From contig NZ_CP034660.1 of the NCBI RefSeq assembly GCF_003971255.1, positions 1,798,001 to 1,862,000 of the forward strand: a DNA stretch of 64,000 nt, given 5' to 3'. A program made the position numbers and the translations under genes. The notes under the pieces were generated by a model that did not search any database, was not told where the DNA came from, and saw nothing but the letters and a program-made list of their open reading frames with translations. Source of the stretch: Colwellia sp. Arc7-635. GTDB lineage: Bacteria > Pseudomonadota > Gammaproteobacteria > Enterobacterales > Alteromonadaceae. Shown here one piece after another: positions 53,531 to 62,276 of the stretch; the stretch's first letter is position 1, and each line of letters opens with the position of its first letter.

Positions 53531-54052
53531 ATGCGCTTATCAAAATTAACATCTGTAGCTGTAATAACAATGGTGTTCGTTCTTTCATCTTGTTCTTCAA
53601 GTGTCGACCGACCGGATAAAAAATCTATTGTGTATCAAGAGTTTTTAGAAACAAAAATATTGCCTGATGGGTCAAAGATTTTTAATTTCTCCTTAGTCAT
53701 GCCAAAACGTAATAAAACAGGTGAAGGTTATCAAGAAAATGAAGCCTCAATCTCAGATACTCAAAAACGGGATGGTGACGGACAAAGAAAAGGTGGCAAA
53801 GGAAATAAGCAAGGGCAGAAAAAGTCAGGTGAAGGACCAAGATCATCAGAGTCCAAACGAGGGTTAAAAATCGACGCCTTACAAACTCACTTTCAAGAAC
53901 GATTGGATAAGTTAAAAATACTGAAAATGTTTTGCCGAGAGGGATATTTTATTCTAGATGAGTTTGTTGATGTTAAACAAATAAGCATTAAAGCTGAATG
54001 TAAAGACGGTGCGTCAAGCGATGACTACACTAAGTTTACCAAGGCTAGTTAA
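53531..54052 (+). CDS. Lipoprotein with a Lys/Gly-rich disordered middle
   Basis: A 173-aa protein with a lipoprotein signal (VLSSC, Cys21). The middle (about 62-105) is low-complexity and basic, rich in Gly, Lys, Gln and Asp (GQRKGGKGNKQGQKKSGEGP), so probably disordered. The flanking parts are ordered: VYQEFLETKILPDGSKIFNFS and DALQTHFQERLDKLKI to FCREGYFILDEF. An N- and C-terminal beta-strand pattern is visible. No family recognised. GGAAATATTTA precedes the ATG. Followed by a 13-bp inverted repeat (54057-54069 with 54078-54090) that lacks a good T-run. Confidence 0.75.
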   Translation: MRLSKLTSVAVITMVFVLSSCSSSVDRPDKKSIVYQEFLETKILPDGSKIFNFSLVMPKRNKTGEGYQENEASISDTQKRDGDGQRKGGKGNKQGQKKSGEGPRSSESKRGLKIDALQTHFQERLDKLKILKMFCREGYFILDEFVDVKQISIKAECKDGASSDDYTKFTKAS

Positions 54053-54209
54053 TGTTATATCGCTCAATGGGTATAGTCATTGAGCGATATATCAAACACA
54101 GGGTGAGCAGTTGCCAGTTAATACCATCTAAGGTTATGCATTCATTAGTCAATATGAATAATACACATCATTTTCGAACAATATCCTAGCAACAAGATCA
54201 ATTGGTATG

Positions 54210-54241
54210 CTATTTAGCTATTTAGCTATTTAGCTATTCAG
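54210..54241 (+). repeat. 8-bp tandem repeat, four copies, overlapping a 3' gene end
   Basis: CTATTTAG three times and CTATTCAG once. The last unit contains the stop codon of the convergent Mpo1-like gene. CAATTGGTAT, a family 1 MITE-like end, lies directly before it. Confidence 0.9.
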
Positions 54242-54768
54242 GACTTACTTCTCTCAATTAAACGACGTTTCTCTATTGCCATTGGAGTAATGTCTTTATC
54301 TAATTTTTTCTCTAATCCTAAAGCAAAATAAACTTCTGCCATTAAGAATAAAGGACCAATGATTAAGCCCATAATATCATCCATAAATGCGGGTTTGGCT
54401 TTTTCGTAAATATGGCCAATAAATTGGATGATCCAACCTAAAACAAATGTCGCTATGGCTATCCATAACGCACTTCCCATCGCCGACACTAAACTTGCAA
54501 GATAAAGGTTCGCTGCTAAATACAGCGTCATAGCAAGGGCTAACTTAATATGTAATTTAAAATAGTAAAGTAAGGTAATTGTCAGGAGAACAATAGCTGG
54601 CGTGTAAGTGATTGTTGTACCCGCTAGGTTTAACGTGAAAGTATTGAGACTTAATAACACCGTTACAGCCCAAACAATGAGAGGGATACCGATAAAATGG
54701 CTTGTGATATTGTGTTTATTAAAGTGCACACTTTTGTAATTTGATAGTTGTTCTTCGACTGTTTTCAT
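54238..54768 (-). CDS. Mpo1-like (DUF962) membrane protein
   Basis: A 176-aa protein with four membrane helices, of the DUF962 / Mpo1 family whose yeast member is a 2-hydroxy fatty acid dioxygenase using iron bound by His residues. His pattern: VHFNKHNITSHFIGIP near 15-30, and FIGHIYEKAKPAFMDD near 115-130. These are the conserved His clusters of the family. The bacterial substrate is not known. Its 3' end overlaps an 8-bp tandem repeat, so the last codons may vary between strains. Confidence 0.88.
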   Translation of the reverse strand: MKTVEEQLSNYKSVHFNKHNITSHFIGIPLIVWAVTVLLSLNTFTLNLAGTTITYTPAIVLLTITLLYYFKLHIKLALAMTLYLAANLYLASLVSAMGSALWIAIATFVLGWIIQFIGHIYEKAKPAFMDDIMGLIIGPLFLMAEVYFALGLEKKLDKDITPMAIEKRRLIERSKS

Positions 54769-55264
54769 GACAGTTCCTCATTATTATGATTCTTAATTCA
54801 AGACAGAGAGCTGAATTTAAGCGCTAAATATAATCGCAAGTTATGACTTATAAGTAAAGACATCAGACCAGACTCAATGGGCAATATACCCCAAAAAGAT
54901 TTTTTATTTCTTAACTTGAGTTATGAATAATGAGTGTTTTATGTTTGAGTCATATCATCAACATATAACATATGATGATAATTAGAGTGAAGCTAAGTTA
55001 AGGGCATACACTCTCAATTTTTGATCTTATGCCATTATCAAGGCGAAATATTGATAAACAACGGGCAGCTTATCGCTGTTTTAACGTTGATAATCGGATA
55101 AAAGCGAATATTGAGCAAGTACTGCTTACCTTGAGTTTAGATGACTTATCCTCGCAAAATAAGTATCAGTGCAACTTGACTGAACAGACGATTATATTTG
55201 CTGTATTGCAGTTGTCCCGTCTTACTCATACAATAACGTCATTAGTTATTGATAAAGTTATATT

Positions 55265-55609
55265 ATGTCTTCAGATAAATTCGGCGAAAGCCTTAATTAT
55301 AAACGTCAAGAGCAGGGTTACCGTGACCGAGCCTTGAAATTATACCCGTGGGTTTGTGGTCGTTGTGCCCGCGCATTTGAATATTCTAACATTAGAGAAT
55401 TAACGGTGCATCATGTTGACCATGATCATACAAACAACCCTAATGATGGTAGTAACTGGGAACTTTTGTGCATTTACTGTCACGATAACGAGCATGCAAA
55501 ATACACCGATCATGCTAATTATCAAACAGAAGTTAAAGCAGGAGACACCAATCAAGACACGGCTACTTATAATCCGTTTGCCGATCTAAAGTCATTATTG
55601 AAAAAATAA
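55265..55609 (+). CDS. yajD: YajD-family HNH nuclease
   Basis: A 114-aa small HNH protein. CGRCARAF and CIYCHDNEH are the two Cys pairs of the zinc ribbon, and LTVHHVDHDHTNNPNDGSNW carries the HNH core (HH and N). It matches E. coli YajD in size and layout. Biochemical function in bacteria is not established; a DNA nicking role is presumed from the fold. The start is the ATG at 55265, with only a weak binding site. A longer unrelated frame upstream overlaps it by 73 bases and is not called. Confidence 0.9.
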   Translation: MSSDKFGESLNYKRQEQGYRDRALKLYPWVCGRCARAFEYSNIRELTVHHVDHDHTNNPNDGSNWELLCIYCHDNEHAKYTDHANYQTEVKAGDTNQDTATYNPFADLKSLLKK

Positions 55610-55650
55610 TAATCTAAAGACGGTTACCTCAATTTTAAAGGAAATAAAAA

Positions 55651-56583
55651 GTGGCAGGTTCTAGTTTATTAACATTAATTGACGATATCGCGACGATACT
55701 TGATGACGTTGCTATTTTATCTAAAGTCGCCGCTAAAAAAACAGCTGGCGTACTGGGTGATGATCTAGCTTTGAATGCAGAACAAGTTTCAGGTGTCAAA
55801 GCTGACCGAGAGTTACCTGTTGTTTGGGCTGTTGCCAAAGGCTCATTCATGAATAAGCTGATTTTAGTGCCTTCTGCTTTATTAATTAGTGCTTTCGCGC
55901 CACCATTGATCACAGTTTTATTGGTTATTGGCGGTTTGTTTCTTTGTTTTGAAGGCTTTGAAAAGGTTTCACATAAATTTTTTCATAGCAAAGAAGAATT
56001 AGCAAAAGAACAACAAGCGGTCATTAAATCGGTCAGTGACGAAAGCGTCGATGTTGTTGCACTTGAAAAAGAGAAAATCAAAGGTGCTATTCGTACTGAT
56101 TTTATTCTTTCAGCAGAGATTGTGGTGATTGCTCTTGGCTCTGTTAAAGAAGCGGCTTTTGAAACGCAAGTGTTAGTTATTTCTGCCTTGGCTATAGCGA
56201 TTACCATCGGTGTATATGGACTTGTTGCCGGTATTGTTAAATTAGATGACCTTGGCCTCTACTTATTGAGAAAGTCGGTATCAGGCCGCTTTAATGCTAT
56301 ACAGAGAGCTGTTGGTAGAGGTTTACTGACCTTTGCGCCAATGTTGATGAAGTTACTTACTATCGTTGGCACTATTGCGATGTTTTTAGTCGGTGGCGGT
56401 ATTATTGTGCACAGTTTTTCATGGCTGAGTACCCAGTTTCATCACCTTGAACATTGGTTGAGTCAATACATTGGTAGTTTTTCAAACAGTATTTTACCTA
56501 TATTACTTGATGGTGTTATTGGCATTATTGCTGGTGGTTTAGTTTTGGCAATGGTAACGATTATTTCACGTTTAAAAAAATAG
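55651..56583 (+). CDS. DUF808 / YedI-family membrane protein
   Basis: A 310-aa protein starting at GTG 55651 with a good site (AAAGGA, eight bases before). The conserved family N terminus is clear: [19 protein letters not shown] and [14 protein letters not shown]; then [17 protein letters not shown]. Several membrane helices follow, ending in [17 protein letters not shown]. The function of YedI is unknown. It follows yajD by 41 bases on the same strand and may be co-transcribed. Confidence 0.92.
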   Translation: MAGSSLLTLIDDIATILDDVAILSKVAAKKTAGVLGDDLALNAEQVSGVKADRELPVVWAVAKGSFMNKLILVPSALLISAFAPPLITVLLVIGGLFLCFEGFEKVSHKFFHSKEELAKEQQAVIKSVSDESVDVVALEKEKIKGAIRTDFILSAEIVVIALGSVKEAAFETQVLVISALAIAITIGVYGLVAGIVKLDDLGLYLLRKSVSGRFNAIQRAVGRGLLTFAPMLMKLLTIVGTIAMFLVGGGIIVHSFSWLSTQFHHLEHWLSQYIGSFSNSILPILLDGVIGIIAGGLVLAMVTIISRLKK

Positions 56584-56736
56584 CTAAAAACGGTGTAATA
56601 GATAACGACTTAATTTGATTTAAAACAAACTTTTCAATGAACTAGCGAATAAATTACAAATTATTTCATTTTTGCTATTGTTTTTTGTTGTTGTAGCCCA
56701 GAGTATATAATTGAAGACAACAAAAAAGGTAGCAAT

Positions 56737-57072
56737 ATGAAAATAATTATTTCTGGACATCACGTTGAGATCACCGAAGGCATTAATCAAGCAGTTGAAA
56801 ACAAATTTGCCAAAGTTGCTAAACATTTCCCGAGCTTAATGACATTAGATGTCATTATTACCGTAGAGCCACATCAGCAAAAATTAGAAGTTTCTACCAC
56901 TTATGAAGGAGCGACTGTATCAGTCAATGCTACTGATAAAGAATTATATGCTGCTATCGCTAGTTCGGCGAGTAAGCTTGAAGCTGCACTTGCACACCGT
57001 AAAGGCGTATTGTTAGCGAAGCAAAAACAAAAGTATGAAGTTGAACAATCTAATGCTTTTGAAAGCCCATAA
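56737..57072 (+). CDS. hpf: Short ribosome hibernation-promoting factor
   Basis: A 111-aa protein of the HPF/YfiA family that binds the decoding centre of idle ribosomes and helps form 100S dimers. It is of the short form, without the C-terminal dimerisation domain. It reads IIISGHHVEITEGINQAVENKF, KVAKHFPSLM, then ATDKELYAAIASSASKLEAAL and the basic HRKGVLLAKQKQK. It has its own terminator. rpoN and pts genes, its usual neighbours, are absent, so this is a second or relocated copy. Confidence 0.92.
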   Translation: MKIIISGHHVEITEGINQAVENKFAKVAKHFPSLMTLDVIITVEPHQQKLEVSTTYEGATVSVNATDKELYAAIASSASKLEAALAHRKGVLLAKQKQKYEVEQSNAFESP

Positions 57073-57101
57073 TATTAATTCTCAAACAATTTTATAAGGA
57101 A

Positions 57102-57126
57102 AAAGGCCGTATTACGGCCTTTTTTA
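57102..57126 (+). terminator. Rho-independent terminator after hpf
   Basis: Inverted repeat AAAGGCCGTA with TACGGCCTTT followed by a T-run, 30 bases after the stop. Confidence 0.92.
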
Positions 57127-57346
57127 ATGCGCTGAAGAAAATCTTTAAGAAAAAAATATCGCTATTTATTGTCGATATAAGCCTAACTAACGTGTCTCCA
57201 ATACAAAAACGAAGCCCGCTGAGCTTATTTTTATGACAATGAGATCAAATAATGGATATTTTGATAATGTTTACGTAAAATAAGGTTATTGGCTTTATTT
57301 AGAAAATATTATTATAAAGCGTACTTTATACCCTCCAAGGAATTCC

Positions 57347-57640
57347 ATGAAAAAAACATTCGAGTTAACTCACCCTAAAATTAAAATTGATAGAATGGTT
57401 GAGTCAGTGAAACACGAAGTTAAAAAATATTTAAAACGTGAGCGCAACAAAACGTTACCTGAAGGTGCTGATTATTGGGATTTCGATTGTAAAATTGGCA
57501 AATCAGCACAAACGGCTGATGTGATCCATGTTGCGACGATTAGCCAACAGATAGATACGCTGATCACTGAAGGTGTAACATCATTTTATCTTGAAGTACT
57601 AGTGAAGCCTGCTATCCGTACTTTTGAAGAAAAAGAATAA
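57347..57640 (+). CDS. DUF6172-family protein
   Basis: A 97-aa cytoplasmic protein, MKKTFELTHPKIKIDRMVE to IRTFEEKE, that I recognise as the DUF6172 family. A basic helix (KHEVKKYLKRERNK) is followed by YWDFDCKIG and a small alpha-beta fold. AAGGAATTCC precedes the ATG. It has its own terminator. Function unknown. Confidence 0.85.
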   Translation: MKKTFELTHPKIKIDRMVESVKHEVKKYLKRERNKTLPEGADYWDFDCKIGKSAQTADVIHVATISQQIDTLITEGVTSFYLEVLVKPAIRTFEEKE

Positions 57641-57662
57641 TATTCTCTAGCCCTAGCTAGTA

Positions 57663-57698
57663 AAAAAGCCCTGCTATGTAAACATAGCAGGGCTTTTT
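57663..57698. terminator. Bidirectional rho-independent terminator
   Basis: A 17-bp stem (AAAAAGCCCTGCTATGT with its complement) with a very small loop, T-rich on both strands, between the DUF6172 gene and the convergent HDAC-like gene. Confidence 0.92.
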
Positions 57699-57807
57699 AG
57701 TATCTAAAATAAGCATTTAACGCAAATTATTGACCACGCCTATCAACTCTTCTCTGCTTATTTTCGCTAATAACTGTTGTTAGTAGCACTCATCTTAAAG
57801 TAATGCA

Positions 57808-58731
57808 CTAATAGCCGATTAAACCATTAATATGCGCTACAGCACTACGACCTAAGGCGCCAAGTGAGTAACCACCCTCTAGCACCGAAACAATGCGTCC
57901 TTGCGCGTATTTATCAGCAATATCTTTAATTTGATCCGTTACCCAACGATAATCTTCATCAACCAGACTTACCTGTGACATCTCGTCTTCAACATGTGCG
58001 TCGAAACCTGCAGAAATAAATATCATCTGTGGTTTGAATTTATGTAATGCAGGTAACCAAGTGTCTAGAATCGCTTGACGAAAATCAGCACTTTTTGTTG
58101 TAGCATCTAGTGGTGTGTTAATGATTGGCGGTTTTGTACTCTCTTGAATTTCAAAAGGGTAAAAAGGGTATTGATAAGTAGAACAAAATAAATAGCCTTT
58201 TTTGTTTTTAACAATATCTTCAGTGCCATTACCATGATGCACATCAAAATCAACAATGGCGACACGTTTGAGCTTGTATTTTTCTTTTGCGTAAGCAGCA
58301 GCAATAGCAACATTGTTAAAAAAACAAAACCCCATACCTTTGTTATGTTCGGCGTGATGGCCAGGGGGACGAGTTGCGCAAAACGCAGATGAAATTTCTT
58401 GTGACATTACAAGATCTACTGCGTCTTTGGCTGCACCGGCAGATAACAAAGCCGCATTGAGCGTATTCGAGTTCATTATAGTATCGTCATCAACTCGATA
58501 AGTACCTTCAGTTGGCGCATTGCTAAATATTGATTCGATGTAGTCTTTATCATGAGCTAAATAAAGTAACTCTCTATCAATGGGTTTTGCATTAAACTGT
58601 CGCAGCACATAATCTAGGCCACTACGAATGAGCTGATCTTGAATCGCGGCCATCCGCTCGGGCGCTTCAGGATGATGATCACCCATATGATGGGTTAGGC
58701 ATTGGTGGTGACTGATTACGCCAACGGTCAT
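57808..58731 (-). CDS. Histone deacetylase-like amidohydrolase
   Basis: A 307-aa zinc hydrolase of the arginase-deacetylase superfamily (bacterial HDAC, acetoin-utilisation or acetylpolyamine amidohydrolase group). The active-site blocks are RPPGHHAEHNKGMGFCFFNN (tandem His), VDFDVHHGNGTEDI (zinc Asp and His) and ISAGFDAHVEDEM (zinc Asp), then LEGGYSLGALG. The closest group cannot be chosen; the true substrate may be an acetylated lysine or polyamine. It lies next to an acetyl-CoA-handling gene on the same strand but 130 bases away. Confidence 0.93.
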   Translation of the reverse strand: MTVGVISHHQCLTHHMGDHHPEAPERMAAIQDQLIRSGLDYVLRQFNAKPIDRELLYLAHDKDYIESIFSNAPTEGTYRVDDDTIMNSNTLNAALLSAGAAKDAVDLVMSQEISSAFCATRPPGHHAEHNKGMGFCFFNNVAIAAAYAKEKYKLKRVAIVDFDVHHGNGTEDIVKNKKGYLFCSTYQYPFYPFEIQESTKPPIINTPLDATTKSADFRQAILDTWLPALHKFKPQMIFISAGFDAHVEDEMSQVSLVDEDYRWVTDQIKDIADKYAQGRIVSVLEGGYSLGALGRSAVAHINGLIGY

Positions 58732-58861
58732 AGTTAGTTCCTTTATATAACAAGCAAGTTATGGCTTAGCGCTAGCTTGTACGCAGTTAATGATTAAATG
58801 ATTCTTAGTGTTCGTATTAGCAAGCGTATTTTTATTATTAGTACGCTTACTCGTAGTCATT

Positions 58862-60697
58862 TTACAAGGTGTAAGCCAAACTTACCTCGTCGTAATCTTC
58901 GGATGGCTTTCTTAAAAAACCTGCATTTTCAAATACTTTTAGCATAGGTGCATTATCTCGTCTGACACAAGCAATAAGCTGGTCTAAGCCACGGATTCTC
59001 GCAATAGCAATTAATTCAGATAACAAGGCTTTGGCCATGCCTTTACCGCGTTTACTTTCTTTGATAACAAAGGCAACTTCTGCACTATTACTCGCTTCAA
59101 GATAATAATAACGGGCAACCGCTTGTATAGACTCACCTAAATGATCTCGTTCTGTTAAGCACAAGGCCAAATCGACATGCTGGTTAACACTGACTAAATT
59201 ACACGATTTTTCACGGGTCATTTGTGTCGCATGATGGTTGTAGCGCATCATTAAGGTTTCTTTATTGTGAGAATAAAAGAACTCTTGTAGTTTTCGCTCA
59301 TCCGCTGGTGCTAATGGTCGAAGAAAGTACTCTAGGTCTGCAAAAGTGAAACGTTTCATCTCAACGCGGCCTAATTCAGGCACCGAGGTTGGGGTGTTTT
59401 CTTGGTACTCAGGCACCCAATAATGTTTGCGAACATCTTTAAGTAATTGATCGCGAAATTTAGGATGCGCAATACGAATTAACTCGAGTGAGCGCTCGCG
59501 AATGCTTTTCCCTTGTAGTGACGCAATACCATATTCTGTTACCACATAAGAGACATGACCACGTGAGGTAACCACACCGCCACCTTCAGTAATATGCGCC
59601 ACGATACGCGATATTTTGCCGTCTTTGGTGGTTGATGGCAGGGCAATAATAGGCTTGCCACCTTTGCTGAGTGAGGAGCCACGAATAAAATCGACTTGGC
59701 CACCAATGCCACTATAAAAGTGATAGCCGATAGAGTCAGACACGACTTGACCCGTTAGATCGATTTCAATAGCGCTATTGATAGAAACCATTTTTTCATT
59801 ACGGGCAATGTTGACCGGAGAGTTAACATGTTCACTTGGATAAAACTCAACATGAGGGTTACCATCAACAAATTTATATAAGCGTCGAGTGCCGACACAA
59901 AAACTCACCACAGTTTTACCTTTATGAAAGGTTTTTTTCCGGTTGTTGATCACACCTGAAAGCATTAAGTCGATAATACCATCGGAGAGCATTTCACTGT
60001 GTACACCTAAGTCTTTGTGATTTGCTAAATAGCGTAGGACCGCGGATGGAATTTTTCCCATACCAATTTGAATAGTCGCGCCATCTTCTACTAGCATTGC
60101 TACGTATTGACCAATTTGTTCGGTGGCTCGATCAATTTCTGGCTCTGGCATTTCAGGTAAGTATTGCTGCACAGTCATATGAGCATGAATTTGGTTCATG
60201 TGCACAAAACTATGGCCATTAGTGCGTGGCATTTTTGGGTTTATTTGCGCGATGACATATTTCGCTTTTTTTATCGCGGCTGAGACAATGTCAACACTAA
60301 CCCCTAACGAGCAATAACCATATTCGTCCGGTGGGCTGACCATGATTAAAGCAACATCTAATGGGAGAATATTTTCGTTAAATAACTTTGGAATTTCAGA
60401 TAAAAAAGACGGAGTGTAATCTGCACGACCTTCATTGATCGCTTGACGAATTTTATCGCCACCAATAAAAAAAGCATTTACTTTAAATAAATCCTGGTGC
60501 TTTCGATCTGCCCAAACGTTGTCTGATAGGGTGAGAATATGCACGGCTTCAATGTCATGTAGACCAGCGCTATTAGCAATAAGGTCATCAATGAGCGCGT
60601 TAGGCACTGCAGCGTTAGAGCCAATGAAAATTCGATTACCTGATTTTATATACTGAGACCAGTCAATTGCAGACTTGTCTTTTCGTTTCAATTGCAT
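58862..60697 (-). CDS. Acetyl-CoA hydrolase/transferase fused to a GNAT domain
   Basis: A 611-aa protein. The N-terminal 430 residues are the acetyl-CoA hydrolase/transferase type: GNRIFIGSNAAVPNALIDDL, IQIGMGKIPSAVLRYL, ISIDLTGQV-like SAIEIDLTGQVVSDSIG, GIGGQVDFIRGSSLSKGGK with ALPSTTKDGKISRIV. The C-terminal 150 residues are a GNAT acetyltransferase (AEVAFVIKESKRGKGMAKAL with the R-G-x-G-x-A acetyl-CoA motif, and RRDNAPMLKVFENAGF). Such fusions are common in this order. The enzyme may transfer CoA or acetyl groups and also modify a protein or itself. An RBS-like GAGACAA precedes the ATG. Confidence 0.92.
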   Translation of the reverse strand: MQLKRKDKSAIDWSQYIKSGNRIFIGSNAAVPNALIDDLIANSAGLHDIEAVHILTLSDNVWADRKHQDLFKVNAFFIGGDKIRQAINEGRADYTPSFLSEIPKLFNENILPLDVALIMVSPPDEYGYCSLGVSVDIVSAAIKKAKYVIAQINPKMPRTNGHSFVHMNQIHAHMTVQQYLPEMPEPEIDRATEQIGQYVAMLVEDGATIQIGMGKIPSAVLRYLANHKDLGVHSEMLSDGIIDLMLSGVINNRKKTFHKGKTVVSFCVGTRRLYKFVDGNPHVEFYPSEHVNSPVNIARNEKMVSINSAIEIDLTGQVVSDSIGYHFYSGIGGQVDFIRGSSLSKGGKPIIALPSTTKDGKISRIVAHITEGGGVVTSRGHVSYVVTEYGIASLQGKSIRERSLELIRIAHPKFRDQLLKDVRKHYWVPEYQENTPTSVPELGRVEMKRFTFADLEYFLRPLAPADERKLQEFFYSHNKETLMMRYNHHATQMTREKSCNLVSVNQHVDLALCLTERDHLGESIQAVARYYYLEASNSAEVAFVIKESKRGKGMAKALLSELIAIARIRGLDQLIACVRRDNAPMLKVFENAGFLRKPSEDYDEVSLAYTL

Positions 60698-60714
60698 AAT
60701 TTGTCTCTCGTATT

Positions 60715-60926
60715 TATACCAATTGAAATAAACAATTGATCATTTTAAGGCGGTTTAAATCTCCAATAACTGCGTTACTTTCAATCACAATAGCTAGCTA
60801 TTACTCGGCAATATGCTCCTGCATTGCGCTAATGACTTACATCCATGTAAGAATCAATCAAGCGCCTTATTCTTGAAAATTTACCCTCGCTTAAAATTGA
60901 TCGATAACTTATTACATTTGGTATTA
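60715..60926 (-). mobile_element. MITE-like palindromic element, family 1, copy B (212 bp)
   Basis: The complement of this stretch starts TAATACCAAATGTAATAAG and ends TTTCAATTGGTATAA, matching copy A at 12201-12365 along its whole length. It has about 48 extra bases inside, which contain a small palindrome (CTTACATGGATGTAAG). It lies 20 bases upstream of the acetyl-CoA hydrolase start, close enough to affect its promoter. A short ORF on its plus strand is a by-product. Separate terminus-like sequences occur at 29441-29454 and at the window end. Confidence 0.85.
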
Positions 60927-61187
60927 CATGTCATGACCAACAGCAGTGATCATACTATCAGGATCTTAGTCTGCGTAGATCAATATAAGCTACTTACTAT
61001 AAGCTTCAATTAAATTACTCTAAGTGCTATTTAAAATTAAGCAGGTTTTATTTAAGTATGCACTATTGAATAAGTTATTTTTTGATAAGAGTCAAACCTT
61101 ATAGCTGTTTAAATTAAATATTTAACTTTCAAATTGTACGGTCATTAATTATTGTGTTAACTACGAAATACAAAAAGGGTGTGTTAA

Positions 61188-62051
61188 ATGCTAAAAATGA
61201 ATGTCATTATTTTCTTGAAATACTTAATTTTATTGTTGGTATTAAATTTAACATTCCCCGTTTTTGCACAATCGACAGATGCATTACATCCTGTTAACGA
61301 ACTGACCAAAAAGCCGACATGGGAAGCCGGTTTATTACTCGCCGGCTTTAATAGCCCGTTATATCCAGGTGCAGAAAGTAGTCATAGTAAGTTATTACCT
61401 GTGCCTTTTGTGATCTATCGTGGCAAACACTTACGTGTAGGTGAAGGTGGTGTTATTAAAGCGATGGCAATTGAGAAACCTCGCTTTAAAGTTGATTTAT
61501 CGTTAAGCGCAGCTTTTAATGCCAACTCTGATGATTCAACTGCTCGTGAAGGTATGCCAGACTTAGATTTTATATTTGAAATAGGGCCAGAGGTCAGCTT
61601 TATGTTGGGTGATAGTACCGAAAGTGAGACCTGGCTTAATTTACAATTTCGCAAAGTATTTTCGACAGACTTTTCCCGTATTGATGATCGAGGCTATATT
61701 TTTCAGCCAGAAATATCGTATCAGGGCGAGCAACTATTTAGTGCAAAGGATAGCTTTAAATTTACCTTATCACCGATGTTTGCCACCAAAAAAACACATC
61801 AATATTTTTATCAAGTTGATGAAGCGTTCAGTAATCCAGAGCGTGCTTTTTATCAAGCCAAAGGAGGCTATTTAGGAACCGAAGTCACATTGGTTAATCG
61901 CTTTGAGGCTCGTCATGATATCACGATACTTTTTAGTACTAAGTTTGGCTTTTATAATGGTGTCGCAAACGAGGATAGTCCTTTGCTTAAAAAGAATATT
62001 AATTATGCTGTTGGAATCGGTGTGAAGTGGACGTTATTTCAGCGTAGTTAG
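61188..62051 (+). CDS. MipA/OmpV-family outer-membrane protein
   Basis: A 287-aa protein with a signal peptide (YLILLLVLNLTFPVFA, cleavage near 27) and a beta-barrel body of short alternating strands: WEAGLLLAGFNSPLYPGAES, LPVPFVIYRGKHLRVG, then a C-terminal Y-x-x-G-x-G-V-K-W-T-L-F. These match the MipA/OmpV family (murein-scaffold or osmolarity-linked porins). AGGGTG lies six bases before the ATG. Single gene with a bidirectional terminator. Confidence 0.9.
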   Translation: MLKMNVIIFLKYLILLLVLNLTFPVFAQSTDALHPVNELTKKPTWEAGLLLAGFNSPLYPGAESSHSKLLPVPFVIYRGKHLRVGEGGVIKAMAIEKPRFKVDLSLSAAFNANSDDSTAREGMPDLDFIFEIGPEVSFMLGDSTESETWLNLQFRKVFSTDFSRIDDRGYIFQPEISYQGEQLFSAKDSFKFTLSPMFATKKTHQYFYQVDEAFSNPERAFYQAKGGYLGTEVTLVNRFEARHDITILFSTKFGFYNGVANEDSPLLKKNINYAVGIGVKWTLFQRS

Positions 62052-62201
62052 GCTATCAGGTAAGTAGATACTGCAGAGTGCTTACCTTAATGCATGCCTT
62101 AGTATGTTATAGCACTAGTGTCGCATTGTGTATTTAGCTAGTTAACAAGTGCTGCTTATCCAGTGTTTAGGTTATTTAAACTCATGAGTTAAATAGCCAT
62201 T

Positions 62202-62229
62202 AAAAAGCCCAATATAATTGGGCTTTTTA
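62202..62229. terminator. Bidirectional rho-independent terminator
   Basis: AAAAAGCCCAAT and ATTGGGCTTTTT with a 3-base loop, T-rich on both sides, between the MipA gene and the convergent gene at 62277. Confidence 0.93.
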
Positions 62230-62276
62230 ATGTGAGAACCCAGCCTAAATAAGACAGAGTCTACGCGTAGTAATAA

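Noticed and set aside
54057-54090. 13-bp inverted repeat after the Lys/Gly-rich lipoprotein as a terminator
   Set aside because: Perfect stem but followed by ATCAAACAC, with no T-run. Mentioned with the gene only.
54121-54209. Possible third full MITE copy between ATACCATCTAAGG and CAATTGGTAT
   Set aside because: Only the right end matches family 1; the interior does not align with copies A and B.
55029-55337. A 102-codon frame (MPLSRRNIDKQRAAY...) before the YajD gene
   Set aside because: No ribosome binding site, it overlaps the well-supported YajD frame by 73 bases, and I recognise nothing in it. It could be a real small gene but the evidence is too thin.
60813-61013. A 66-codon plus-strand frame near 60.8-61.0 kb
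   Set aside because: It starts inside MITE copy B and has no coding character.
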